Assembly: GCA_937917025.1 (NCBI GenBank)
Contig: CALFSF010000031.1
Coordinates: forward strand, 1 to 8,501
DNA length: 8,501 nt
Reading direction: 5' to 3'
Source: an uncultured Paraburkholderia sp.
GTDB lineage: Bacteria > Pseudomonadota > Gammaproteobacteria > Burkholderiales > Burkholderiaceae
Part shown: positions 1-5,763 of the stretch, piece by piece
Layout: the number at the start of each line of letters is the position of its first letter
Numbering within the stretch: the stretch's first letter is position 1
Translations under genes and position numbers: made by a program
Notes under the pieces: model-generated
Databases searched by the model: none
Seen by the model: only the letters and a program-made list of their open reading frames with translations
Told to the model about the DNA's origin: nothing

Positions 1-54
1 ACCCCTGTACTCACCGTGAAAGGGTGATGTCCTAGGCCTCTAGACGAAGGGGAC
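1..54 (-). tRNA. tRNA-Glu (anticodon UUC), cut at its 3' end by the window edge
   Basis: On the minus strand the RNA begins GTCCCCTTCG at position 54 and closely matches the bacterial tRNA-Glu pattern. The D arm has the usual CTAGAGGCCTAGG form. The anticodon stem TCACC/GGTGA encloses the loop CTTTCAC, with anticodon TTC read from plus positions 20-18. About 54 of 76 nt are present; the window begins inside the T arm, so the 3' acceptor strand and CCA are not visible. It lies downstream of tRNA-Ala and of gltX, whose product charges this tRNA, all on one strand. It is probably part of one tRNA transcript, perhaps with an extra promoter in the spacer. Confidence 0.95.
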
Positions 55-195
55 ATAATCTTTTCAGATTCTGTCTTGTTCTCGCTGCTAATTACCGCCA
101 ACAGCGAAGAACGATATTCTAACTGCCGTACCGCTGTTTGTGAAGTCTTTTTTGCTACAACCACCGCTCTCGCGGAAGACTTCATTCTGTTCTGA
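55..195 (-). other. Structured spacer between tRNA-Ala and tRNA-Glu
   Basis: This 141-nt transcribed spacer has no credible gene. It holds two perfect inverted repeats. One is TGAAGTCTT (141-149) with AAGACTTCA (176-184), 9 bp; in its loop the minus strand reads CCGC-GAGA-GCGG, a 4-bp stem with a GNRA-type tetraloop. The other is AACAGCG (100-106) with CGCTGTT (132-138), 7 bp. Neither is followed by a T-run on the minus strand, so they do not look like terminators. A plausible role is to guide RNase processing of the tRNA precursor; that role is inference. Confidence 0.5.
116..144 (-). promoter_or_regulatory. Possible internal sigma70 promoter for tRNA-Glu
   Basis: On the minus strand TTCACA (plus 139-144) and TAGAAT (plus 116-121) are 17 bp apart; each differs from consensus at one base. 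Transcription would start near 108, giving a leader of roughly 54 nt before tRNA-Glu. The -35 box overlaps one arm of the 9-bp inverted repeat in this spacer. It could let tRNA-Glu be made independently of tRNA-Ala. The AT-richer spacer may also produce such a match by chance. Confidence 0.4.
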
Positions 196-271
<76 letters not shown>

Positions 272-289
272 TTGCAGAACAGAAGCGAG

Positions 290-318
290 ATTGTAGATAG
301 CGAATCCCGTTTTGTAAA
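290..318 (-). promoter_or_regulatory. Sigma70 promoter of the tRNA-Ala/tRNA-Glu unit
   Basis: On the minus strand TTTACA (plus 313-318) is separated by exactly 17 bp from TACAAT (plus 290-295). Each hexamer differs from consensus at one position. The predicted start is near 283, leaving a leader of about 12 nt before the tRNA-Ala 5' end. The bases after the -10 box (CTCGC) are GC-rich, as is common in promoters under stringent control. The tRNAs therefore need not depend on read-through from gltX. Confidence 0.8.
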
Positions 319-333
319 TACCCTTTGAGTCAC

Positions 334-362
334 CGCATGCGACTTTTTTCAAAGCGCATGCG
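334..362 (-). terminator. Strong hairpin after gltX (terminator-like or 3'-end stabilising)
   Basis: Two copies of the palindromic octamer CGCATGCG (334-341 and 355-362) can pair into an 8-bp stem. On the minus strand the inside continues as CTTT-GAAA-AAAG, a 4-bp stem with a GAAA tetraloop, leaving a single unpaired base. It lies about 38 nt after the gltX stop codon. There is no U-tract downstream (GTGACTC follows), so it is not a classical intrinsic terminator. It may stabilise the gltX mRNA 3' end or reduce read-through into the tRNAs. Confidence 0.45.
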
Positions 363-399
363 CACGCATTCACGCGCGCGCCGGATCGCACCCGCTCGC

Positions 400-1809
400 T
401 CAGGCAAGCGCTTTTTCAATGCGGCTCACGACGACCTCACGGCCGAACAGCATCAGCACGCTGTCGATCGATGGCGTGTGCGTCGTGCCCGCCACGAGCA
501 GCCGCACCGGCATCGCGAGTTGCGGCATCTTCAGCTTGTGCGCGCCGAGCGTCGCCTTCAGCGTGGCAGCGATACCCTCCTTCGTCCACTCCGCGCTCTT
601 CAATGCGGCAGCGAGATCGGCCAGCGCGGGACGCACGACATCGGTGACGTGCTGCGCCAACGCTTCAGGCTCCGGAGCCGGCGCGCGGTAGAACATCGCG
701 GCGTTCTGCGCGATCTCCCTCACGGTCGAGGCACGGTCCTTCAGCAAACCCACGACAGCCGTCAGATCGGCACCTGAGGCAAGCGTTGCGTCGTCGATAC
801 CGAGTTCGCCGAAGAACGGCTTCGCGAGACCCGCGAGACGCGCGTTGTCGGCTTCCTTGATGTAATGCGCGTTCAGCCAGTTGAGCTTGTCGTGGTCGTA
901 TTGCGCCGGCGACTTGCCGAGATGCTCGAGGTCGAACCATTCGACGAACTGGTCGCGCGAAAAAATTTCCGCATCGCCGTGCGACCAGCCAAGACGCGCG
1001 AGATAGTTGAGCACGGCCTCAGGCAGATAGCCGGCGTCGCGATAGCCCATCACGCTCATCGCGCCATGGCGCTTGCTCATCTTTTCGCCCTCTTCGTTGA
1101 GCACGGTCGGCAGGTGGGCATAGACCGGCGGCTCGGCGCCGAGCGCACGCAGGATGTTGATCTGACGCGGCGTGTTGTTCACGTGATCGTCGCCGCGAAT
1201 CACGTGCGTGATGCGCATGTCGATATCGTCGACGACCACGCAGAAGTTGTAGGTCGGCGTGCCGTCAGGACGCGCGATCACGAGGTCGTCCAGTTCCTCG
1301 TTCGAGATCTCGATACGCCCCTTCACGGCGTCGTCCCAGGCAACGATGCCCGTCAGCGGATTGCGGAAGCGCAGCACCGGCTCGACGCCGGCCGGCGGCA
1401 CCGGCAGGACCTTGCCCGGCTCGGGGCGCCACGTGCCGTCGTAACGCGGCTTCTCGCCCGCGGCACGCTGACGCTCACGCAGCGCGTCGAGTTCTTCCGT
1501 CGACATGTAGCACGGGTACACGAGATCCTTCCCGGCCATCTGCTTCAGGACCTCGCGATAACGGTCCATGCGCTGCATCTGGTAGAACGGGCCTTCGTCG
1601 TAATCGAGACCGAGCCAGTTCATCCCGTCGAGGATCGCGTCGACGGAGGCCGACGTCGAACGCTCGAGATCGGTGTCCTCGATCCGCAGCACGAACGCGC
1701 CCTTCATCTTGCGGGCGAACGCCCACGGATACAGCGCTGAGCGGATGTTCCCCAGATGGATGAAGCCTGTGGGACTCGGTGCAAAACGGGTACGGACGGG
1801 TGTGGTCAT
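400..1809 (-). CDS. gltX: Glutamyl-tRNA synthetase (GluRS)
   Basis: This cytoplasmic class I aminoacyl-tRNA synthetase activates glutamate with ATP and attaches it to tRNA-Glu. The 469-aa product has the usual length. The HIGH-class motif is HLGN at residues 18-21 within PSPTGFIHLGN, and the KMSKS-class motif is KMSKR at 243-247 followed by HGA. LRIEDTDLERS (41-51), NFCVVVDDIDM (188-198) and HVIRGDDHVNNTPRQINIL (202-220) are characteristic GluRS segments, and the C-terminal anticodon-binding half is complete. Compared with the recalled E. coli protein, three of four Zn ligands are replaced (only C100 remains; M102, W127 and P129 stand at the others). The ATG start at 1809 gives the correct N terminus just ahead of RFAPSPTG; the Shine-Dalgarno is weak (GAG about 9 nt upstream). 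A TATAAT box at 1966-1971 probably drives it. Its cognate tRNA-Glu lies downstream on the same strand. Confidence 0.98.
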   Translation of the reverse strand: MTTPVRTRFAPSPTGFIHLGNIRSALYPWAFARKMKGAFVLRIEDTDLERSTSASVDAILDGMNWLGLDYDEGPFYQMQRMDRYREVLKQMAGKDLVYPCYMSTEELDALRERQRAAGEKPRYDGTWRPEPGKVLPVPPAGVEPVLRFRNPLTGIVAWDDAVKGRIEISNEELDDLVIARPDGTPTYNFCVVVDDIDMRITHVIRGDDHVNNTPRQINILRALGAEPPVYAHLPTVLNEEGEKMSKRHGAMSVMGYRDAGYLPEAVLNYLARLGWSHGDAEIFSRDQFVEWFDLEHLGKSPAQYDHDKLNWLNAHYIKEADNARLAGLAKPFFGELGIDDATLASGADLTAVVGLLKDRASTVREIAQNAAMFYRAPAPEPEALAQHVTDVVRPALADLAAALKSAEWTKEGIAATLKATLGAHKLKMPQLAMPVRLLVAGTTHTPSIDSVLMLFGREVVVSRIEKALA

Positions 1810-1853
1810 GTGCGGTTACTCGAAGGCTGGCGTCGGCGCGCGGACATCATCGC

Positions 1854-1885
1854 GATGACGCGATGAGGCGATGACGCGATGACGC
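1854..1885. repeat. Four tandem 8-bp repeats (GATGACGC)
   Basis: Four direct head-to-tail copies occur at 1854-1861, 1862-1869, 1870-1877 and 1878-1885. Three are exactly GATGACGC and the second is GATGAGGC. A degenerate continuation (GACGCGCG) follows. They lie 45-76 bp upstream of the gltX ATG, inside its predicted 5' leader. The unit length is not a multiple of three and the array is outside any supported CDS, so copy number could vary without breaking a protein. Function unknown. Confidence 0.85.
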
Positions 1886-1965
1886 GACGCGCGAAAGCGG
1901 AACGCGTCCATGCGGCGCATGCAGTATGCGACGCGGCGCGTGGACTCGACAGATGCAAGACCGCG

Positions 1966-1971
1966 ATTATA
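1966..1971 (-). promoter_or_regulatory. Probable gltX promoter, -10 box
   Basis: The minus strand reads a perfect TATAAT followed by CGCGG in an otherwise very GC-rich stretch. No recognisable -35 hexamer lies at the 16-18 bp spacing, where the sequence is nearly all G and C. Initiation would be near 1959, giving gltX a leader of about 150 nt that includes the tandem octamer repeats. Confidence 0.5.
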
Positions 1972-2109
1972 CCCGGCGGTTGCGCTCGCCCGCGCCGCGC
2001 CGGACGGGTCCCGCGACGCACATCGCGGCGCATCCGCAAAACGGTTCGCGACCTGTTCCGCGCCGATGGTTTTCCCACACCGTTACCGCGCGACGACAGT
2101 GCTTTGCTT

Positions 2110-2115
2110 TATGAT
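2110..2115 (+). promoter_or_regulatory. Possible promoter of the patatin-like gene, -10 box
   Basis: TATGAT lies in a local AT-rich patch (GCTTTGCTTTATGATG) about 130 nt upstream of the TTG start. The nearest -35-like element, TTACCG at 2083-2088, is 21 bp away, too far for a good sigma70 promoter. The assignment rests mainly on the -10 match and position. Confidence 0.3.
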
Positions 2116-2235
2116 GTGCGCGCGCCGCCGTCCCGATTGCGGCGCGGTACGGTCGCCCGAGGCGATCGCGTGGAAACGAATGCCGCGTCCTGTCGCGCGA
2201 TACGCCCGGAACCGGGCCGCATGGACGCCGCCGCC

Positions 2236-2248
2236 GGAGAAATCGTTG
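2236..2248 (+). promoter_or_regulatory. Shine-Dalgarno and TTG start of the patatin-like gene
   Basis: GGAG at 2236-2239 is followed by a 6-nt spacer and TTG at 2246-2248. No in-frame ATG or GTG further upstream has comparable spacing. Starting here puts a twin-arginine motif and lipobox at the N terminus, which supports the choice. Confidence 0.7.
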
Positions 2249-3217
2249 AAGCCGTCATCCCCCCGCCTGAGCCGCCGCAATTTTTCGCTTGCCGCCGCAT
2301 CCGCCGTCCTTACCGCGTGTGCGACCCCATCGGGCACGTCCAACACCGTCGGCGGCAAATCCGGCGCCACTCGATCGACGGACAACCCCGTCGCGATCAC
2401 GCCCCCACCCGTCGGCAAACCGCCCCGGCCGCTTCGTGTCGCCCTTGCGCTTGGCGGCGGCGCGGCGCGCGGCTTCGCCCACATCGGCGTGATCAAGGCG
2501 CTCGAAGCGCGTAGCGTCGAAATCGACCTCGTGTGCGGCACGAGCGCGGGCTCGGTGGTCGGCGCACTGTACGCTTCGGGGATGACCGGCATCGACATGA
2601 ACCGGCTCGCGCTGAAGATGGACGAAGCGTCGATCAGCGACTGGGCGATGCCCTTTCGTACGCGCGGTTTCCTGCAGGGCGTGGCGCTCCAGAACTACCT
2701 GAACACGACGCTCAACAATCGCCCGATCGAAAAGATGGCGAAGCCGCTTGGCATCGTCGCGACCGATCTGAAGACCGGTCAGCCGATCCTGTTTCAGCGC
2801 GGCAATACCGGCATCGCGGTGCGCGCGTCGTGCAGCGTGCCGTCGGTGTTCGAGCCGGTGAAGATCAGTGGACACGAGTACGTGGATGGTGGCCTCGTCA
2901 GCCCGGTGCCGGCCTCGTTCGCACGCCGGATGGGCGCGGATTTCGTGATCGCGGTCGATATCTCGGCGCGCCCGGAAACGGCGCTCACGACAAGCTCGTT
3001 CGACGTGCTGATGCAGACGTTCACGATCATGAGCCAGACCATCAAGGCCTACGAGCTCGACAAGTACGCCGATTTCGTGATCCGCCCGAATCTCGCCGCG
3101 ATGAACAGCAGCGACTTCAGCCAGCGCAACGCCGCGATCCTTGCCGGCGAGGAAGCCGTCGCGAAGATCATGCCGGAACTCCAGCGCAGACTCGCGGCCG
3201 GACGCCCCATAGTCTGA
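2246..3217 (+). CDS. Patatin-like phospholipase (RssA/YchK-type), predicted Tat-exported lipoprotein
   Basis: Patatin-family proteins are Ser-Asp dyad acyl hydrolases acting on phospholipids or other lipid esters; the substrate here is unknown. From the TTG start the product is 323 aa. The fold's landmarks are all present: the oxyanion-hole GGGAARG (residues 70-76), the nucleophile elbow GTSAGS with Ser100, and the DGG motif with Asp214. The domain spans roughly 63-290. The N terminus has SRRNFS (9-14), a hydrophobic alanine-rich run (15-21) and a lipobox LTAC (22-25), so Cys25 would be lipidated after signal peptidase II cleavage. A Pro/Thr/Gly-rich linker (26-62) follows. The SRR motif before the hydrophobic run suggests the Tat route, but the h-region is short, so Sec export is possible. 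The gene is divergent from gltX and ends before a terminator shared with the convergent NlpC/P60 gene. Later in-frame starts would remove the export signal. Confidence 0.88.
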   Translation: MKPSSPRLSRRNFSLAAASAVLTACATPSGTSNTVGGKSGATRSTDNPVAITPPPVGKPPRPLRVALALGGGAARGFAHIGVIKALEARSVEIDLVCGTSAGSVVGALYASGMTGIDMNRLALKMDEASISDWAMPFRTRGFLQGVALQNYLNTTLNNRPIEKMAKPLGIVATDLKTGQPILFQRGNTGIAVRASCSVPSVFEPVKISGHEYVDGGLVSPVPASFARRMGADFVIAVDISARPETALTTSSFDVLMQTFTIMSQTIKAYELDKYADFVIRPNLAAMNSSDFSQRNAAILAGEEAVAKIMPELQRRLAAGRPIV

Positions 3218-3270
3218 TGGTTACCCGGGCGGTTGTGCTGTCTGCGCGATCACGGGATAACGCCAGGCGC

Positions 3271-3304
3271 AAAAAAGCCCGCATTCTTTCGAAGCGGGCT
3301 TTTT
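3271..3304. terminator. Bidirectional intrinsic terminator between convergent genes
   Basis: AGCCCGC (3276-3282) pairs perfectly with GCGGGCT (3294-3300). Inside, TTC and GAA can add 3 bp. The stem is flanked by six A's (3271-3276) on the left and five T's (3300-3304) on the right, giving a T-run after the hairpin in both directions. It lies 53 nt after the patatin stop codon and 33 nt after the NlpC/P60 stop codon, so it can end both transcripts. Confidence 0.92.
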
Positions 3305-3337
3305 CATGCGTGCAACGCGCGCAACCAGTTATGTCGG

Positions 3338-4006
3338 TCAGTTGCCGCCGATGGTCGCGTTCACACGCGTACGTAGATCCTGCTGTTCCGTAAACGACGT
3401 CTCGATACGACGGGCGCCAGTGAAACGTTTTTCCCAGTAACGGTCGTCCAGATCGTCGACGCGGATCGTGCTGCCCGTGGACGGCGAATGCACGAACTTG
3501 TTGTCACCGATATAGATGCCGACATGGGACGCCGCGCGGCGCATCGTGTTGAAGAACACGAGATCGCCCGGCTTCAGTTCGCTCATGCGAACCTTTTCGC
3601 CGACATGGCTCATTTCCTCGGCACGACGCGGGAGCGCCATGCCCAGCGTGTCCTGGAACACGTAGCGCACGAACCCACTGCAATCGAGACCGGAATCCGG
3701 TGTGTTGCCACCCCAGCGGTAACGCACCCCGATCATGTTGAGCGCGCCCACCACGACGTCGCCAGCCTTTCCGGCCATGCCGGAAAGAAACGACCGTGCG
3801 CCTCTATCGCTGGACGACGAGGCGCTCTGGTTTTGCAAACTGGAGGTGGACAATGCATTCGATCCATCCTGGATCGAAAATGAGGCGTTCTGGTTAATAC
3901 TGCTTACTTCGTCGGCGAACGCGCCGGGAGCTGCAGCCATCATGACGCCGATAAACATCCCGGCGACGACGCGCGTGCAAGCCTGGGTTAAAGATCGGTG
4001 CTGCAT
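3338..4006 (-). CDS. Secreted NlpC/P60 (C40) cell-wall endopeptidase
   Basis: NlpC/P60 enzymes are papain-like cysteine peptidases that usually cut the peptide stems of peptidoglycan, commonly between D-Glu and the diamino acid. The 222-aa product starts with a Sec signal peptide: positive residues up to R12, a hydrophobic core around 13-27, and probable cleavage after AFA at residue 31. A Ser/Asn/Gln-rich, probably disordered segment covers about 32-68. The catalytic domain spans about 80-205, with Cys109 in LDCSGFV, His161 in SHVGIYIG and the third polar residue His173 in NKFVHSP. RYRWGGNTP and LKPGDLVFF are also typical. No LysM, SH3 or other binding domain is visible, and there is no lipobox, so it should be a free periplasmic protein. 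It has its own strong promoter and lies 125 nt downstream of yejF. The ATG start is required for the signal peptide; the Shine-Dalgarno is poor. Exact substrate bond is not established. Confidence 0.93.
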   Translation of the reverse strand: MQHRSLTQACTRVVAGMFIGVMMAAAPGAFADEVSSINQNASFSIQDGSNALSTSSLQNQSASSSSDRGARSFLSGMAGKAGDVVVGALNMIGVRYRWGGNTPDSGLDCSGFVRYVFQDTLGMALPRRAEEMSHVGEKVRMSELKPGDLVFFNTMRRAASHVGIYIGDNKFVHSPSTGSTIRVDDLDDRYWEKRFTGARRIETSFTEQQDLRTRVNATIGGN

Positions 4007-4056
4007 TGGTCGGTATTTTTTGCCTAAAAATCAGTGGGATACGGAAAGTTTTGTCG

Positions 4057-4085
4057 ATACTAGCCAGTAAGTATTTATCTGTCAA
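4057..4085 (-). promoter_or_regulatory. Strong sigma70 promoter of the NlpC/P60 gene with an AT-rich upstream element
   Basis: On the minus strand a perfect TTGACA (plus 4080-4085) is followed after exactly 17 bp by TAGTAT (plus 4057-4062). Upstream of the -35 box, plus 4086-4107 is almost entirely A and T with phased runs, like an UP element, in a GC-rich genome. Transcription would start near 4050, about 44 nt before the ATG. No intrinsic terminator is visible between yejF and this promoter, so read-through from the operon is also possible. Confidence 0.85.
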
Positions 4086-4131
4086 AACAAATAGAAAAAT
4101 ACAATCGGGAGACGCACCCAATTGGTGAATG

Positions 4132-5763
4132 TCAGGTAGCGAACGAAGCTTTCAGGAGCTTTCGTGTGTAAGGATGGGTCGGGGCAGCAAAAATTTTCTC
4201 CACATCCCCGGACTCGACGATAGAACCGTTCTGCATCACCGCGACCCGATGCGCCATCGCGCCGATCACCGCGAGGTCGTGGCTGATAAATACGAAACCG
4301 AGGTTGTATTTCTGCTGCAAACCGGCGAGGAGCTTGAGCACCTGCTGCTGGATCGAGACGTCGAGCGCGCTGGTCGGCTCGTCGAGTACGAGCAGGCGCG
4401 GCTCCAGCACCAGCGCCCGGGCAATGGCGATCCGCTGCCGCTGGCCGCCGGAGAATTCATGGGGATAGCGCTGCAGGACCGTCCGGTCGAGGCCGACTTC
4501 GCGCAGCACCGAGATTACCTTCTCGCGGCGCCCCTGCGCCCCCAGTTGCGGCCGGTGCAACGCCAGACCCTCGCCGACGATCCGCTCGATCGTCTGGCGC
4601 GGCGAAAGTGAACTGAACGGATCCTGAAAGACCACCTGCATGTTCGAGCGCAGCGCGGTCCGTTCGCGCCCCCGATAAGCGGCGAGCGCCCTGCCCTGGA
4701 AATCGATTTCCCCCGAGGCCGTGAGTTGCAGGCCGAGGAGCGCCATCGCGAGGGTAGATTTTCCCGATCCCGATTCGCCGACGATACCCAGCGTCTCGCC
4801 TTGCCTCACCGATACGTCCGCGCCCGCCACCGCGCGAAAATGCGCCGAGCGGAACCAGCCGCCCATGCCCGGCAGCTTCGTGCGGAAATCGACTGAGACA
4901 CCGCGTGCATCGAGGATGACCGGCGCGATCGGCATTACCGGCATCACGTTTCGCTCCGGGCGACTCTGCAGCAGACGTTGCGTGTACGGATGCTGTGGCG
5001 ACGCGAAGAGCTGCTCGACCGGTCCGCTTTCGACGAGCTCGCCCTTCTCCATCACCGCCACGCGCTGCGCGAAATGCCGGACAAGATTCAGGTCGTGCGT
5101 GATCAGCAGCACGGCCATGCCGCGCTTCTGCGCTTCGTCGCGCTGGAGTTCGAGCAGCAATTCGACGATCTGCGCGCGAATCGTCACGTCGAGCGCCGTG
5201 GTCGGCTCGTCGGCGAGCAGCAGACGTGGCCGGCATGACAGCGCCATCGCGATCATCGCGCGCTGGCGCTGGCCGCCCGAGAGCTGATGCGGATAGCTGT
5301 TGACGCGCTTCTCCGGCTCGGCGATGCCCGTGCGCGCGAGCAGCGCGACCGTCCGCCTGCGCGCTTCGAGCGGCGACACGCCGTCGTGGATCACGATCGT
5401 CTCGGCAATCTGGTCGCCGATCGTGTAAAGCGGATTGAGCGCCGACATCGGCTCCTGGAAGATCATCGCGATGTCGGAGCCGCGCAGGCCACGCATGTCG
5501 CGCTCGCTCTTCGTCAGAAGCTCTTCGCCGTTGAAGCGGATCGAGCCGCTCACCTGCGCGTCGCTCAGCAGTCGCAGGATCGACAGTGCGGTCACGCTCT
5601 TGCCCGAGCCCGATTCGCCGACGAGCGCCACCCGTTCGCCGCGCTCGATGGCCAGCGTCACGTCGTTGACCGCGACTGTATCGCCGAACGCCACATGCAG
5701 GCGATCGAGCGCGAGCAGCGGCCCGGCGAACGGCGGTTTTGTGGATGCGTTCGCGCCGCTCAC
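4132..5763 (-). CDS. yejF: Peptide ABC importer, fused double ATP-binding protein (YejF-type)
   Basis: This cytoplasmic ATPase powers the YejBE permease, importing peptides delivered by YejA. The 543-aa chain contains two complete nucleotide-binding domains. Domain 1 has Walker A GESGSGKS (49-56), signature LSGGQ (161-165), Walker B LLLADEP (181-187) and switch His223. Domain 2 has Walker A at 329-336, signature FSGGQ (437-441), Walker B LLVLDEP (457-463) and His495. Each is followed by the HPYT motif of oligopeptide/dipeptide importers (258-261 and 530-533), so both sites should be active. In Opp/Dpp systems these domains are separate proteins; fusion is the normal state for YejF. The GTG start at 5763-5761 overlaps the yejE stop codon as GTGA and has GGGAGG six nt upstream. 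An in-frame GTG at 5892 lies deep inside yejE and is rejected. Confidence 0.95.
   Translation of the reverse strand: MSGANASTKPPFAGPLLALDRLHVAFGDTVAVNDVTLAIERGERVALVGESGSGKSVTALSILRLLSDAQVSGSIRFNGEELLTKSERDMRGLRGSDIAMIFQEPMSALNPLYTIGDQIAETIVIHDGVSPLEARRRTVALLARTGIAEPEKRVNSYPHQLSGGQRQRAMIAMALSCRPRLLLADEPTTALDVTIRAQIVELLLELQRDEAQKRGMAVLLITHDLNLVRHFAQRVAVMEKGELVESGPVEQLFASPQHPYTQRLLQSRPERNVMPVMPIAPVILDARGVSVDFRTKLPGMGGWFRSAHFRAVAGADVSVRQGETLGIVGESGSGKSTLAMALLGLQLTASGEIDFQGRALAAYRGRERTALRSNMQVVFQDPFSSLSPRQTIERIVGEGLALHRPQLGAQGRREKVISVLREVGLDRTVLQRYPHEFSGGQRQRIAIARALVLEPRLLVLDEPTSALDVSIQQQVLKLLAGLQQKYNLGFVFISHDLAVIGAMAHRVAVMQNGSIVESGDVEKIFAAPTHPYTRKLLKASFAT

Larger units (their letters stand above)
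1810..2245. other. Divergent intergenic region between gltX and the patatin gene
   Basis: This 436-nt stretch holds no gene I can support. It carries a TATAAT box facing gltX, four tandem 8-bp repeats close to the gltX start, a TATGAT box facing the patatin gene, and the Shine-Dalgarno of that gene at its right end. The rightward reading frame stays open through much of it because of high GC. Its upstream ATG and GTG codons have no good ribosome binding site, and using them would bury the export signal about 45 or more residues into the protein. Confidence 0.6.

Noticed and set aside
865..1740. Plus-strand reading frame (291 codons) opposite gltX
   Set aside because: Lies wholly antisense to a clear GluRS; its composition is that of a shadow frame and it has no recognisable domain.
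1854..1885. CRISPR array
   Set aside because: The repeats are 8 bp with no spacers, and there are no cas genes; it is a simple tandem repeat.
1910..2245. N-terminal extension of the patatin-like protein by up to 112 codons
   Set aside because: No Shine-Dalgarno at the upstream starts, it would include the putative promoter, and it would bury the Tat/lipobox signal.
2533..3393. Plus-strand frame (286 codons) overlapping the patatin gene
   Set aside because: It has no catalytic motifs and is an out-of-frame shadow that also runs through the terminator.
4007..4131. Intrinsic terminator after yejF
   Set aside because: CCAATTGG at 4119-4126 is palindromic but has no loop and no adjoining strong stem before the T-rich tract, which is better explained as the promoter's upstream element.
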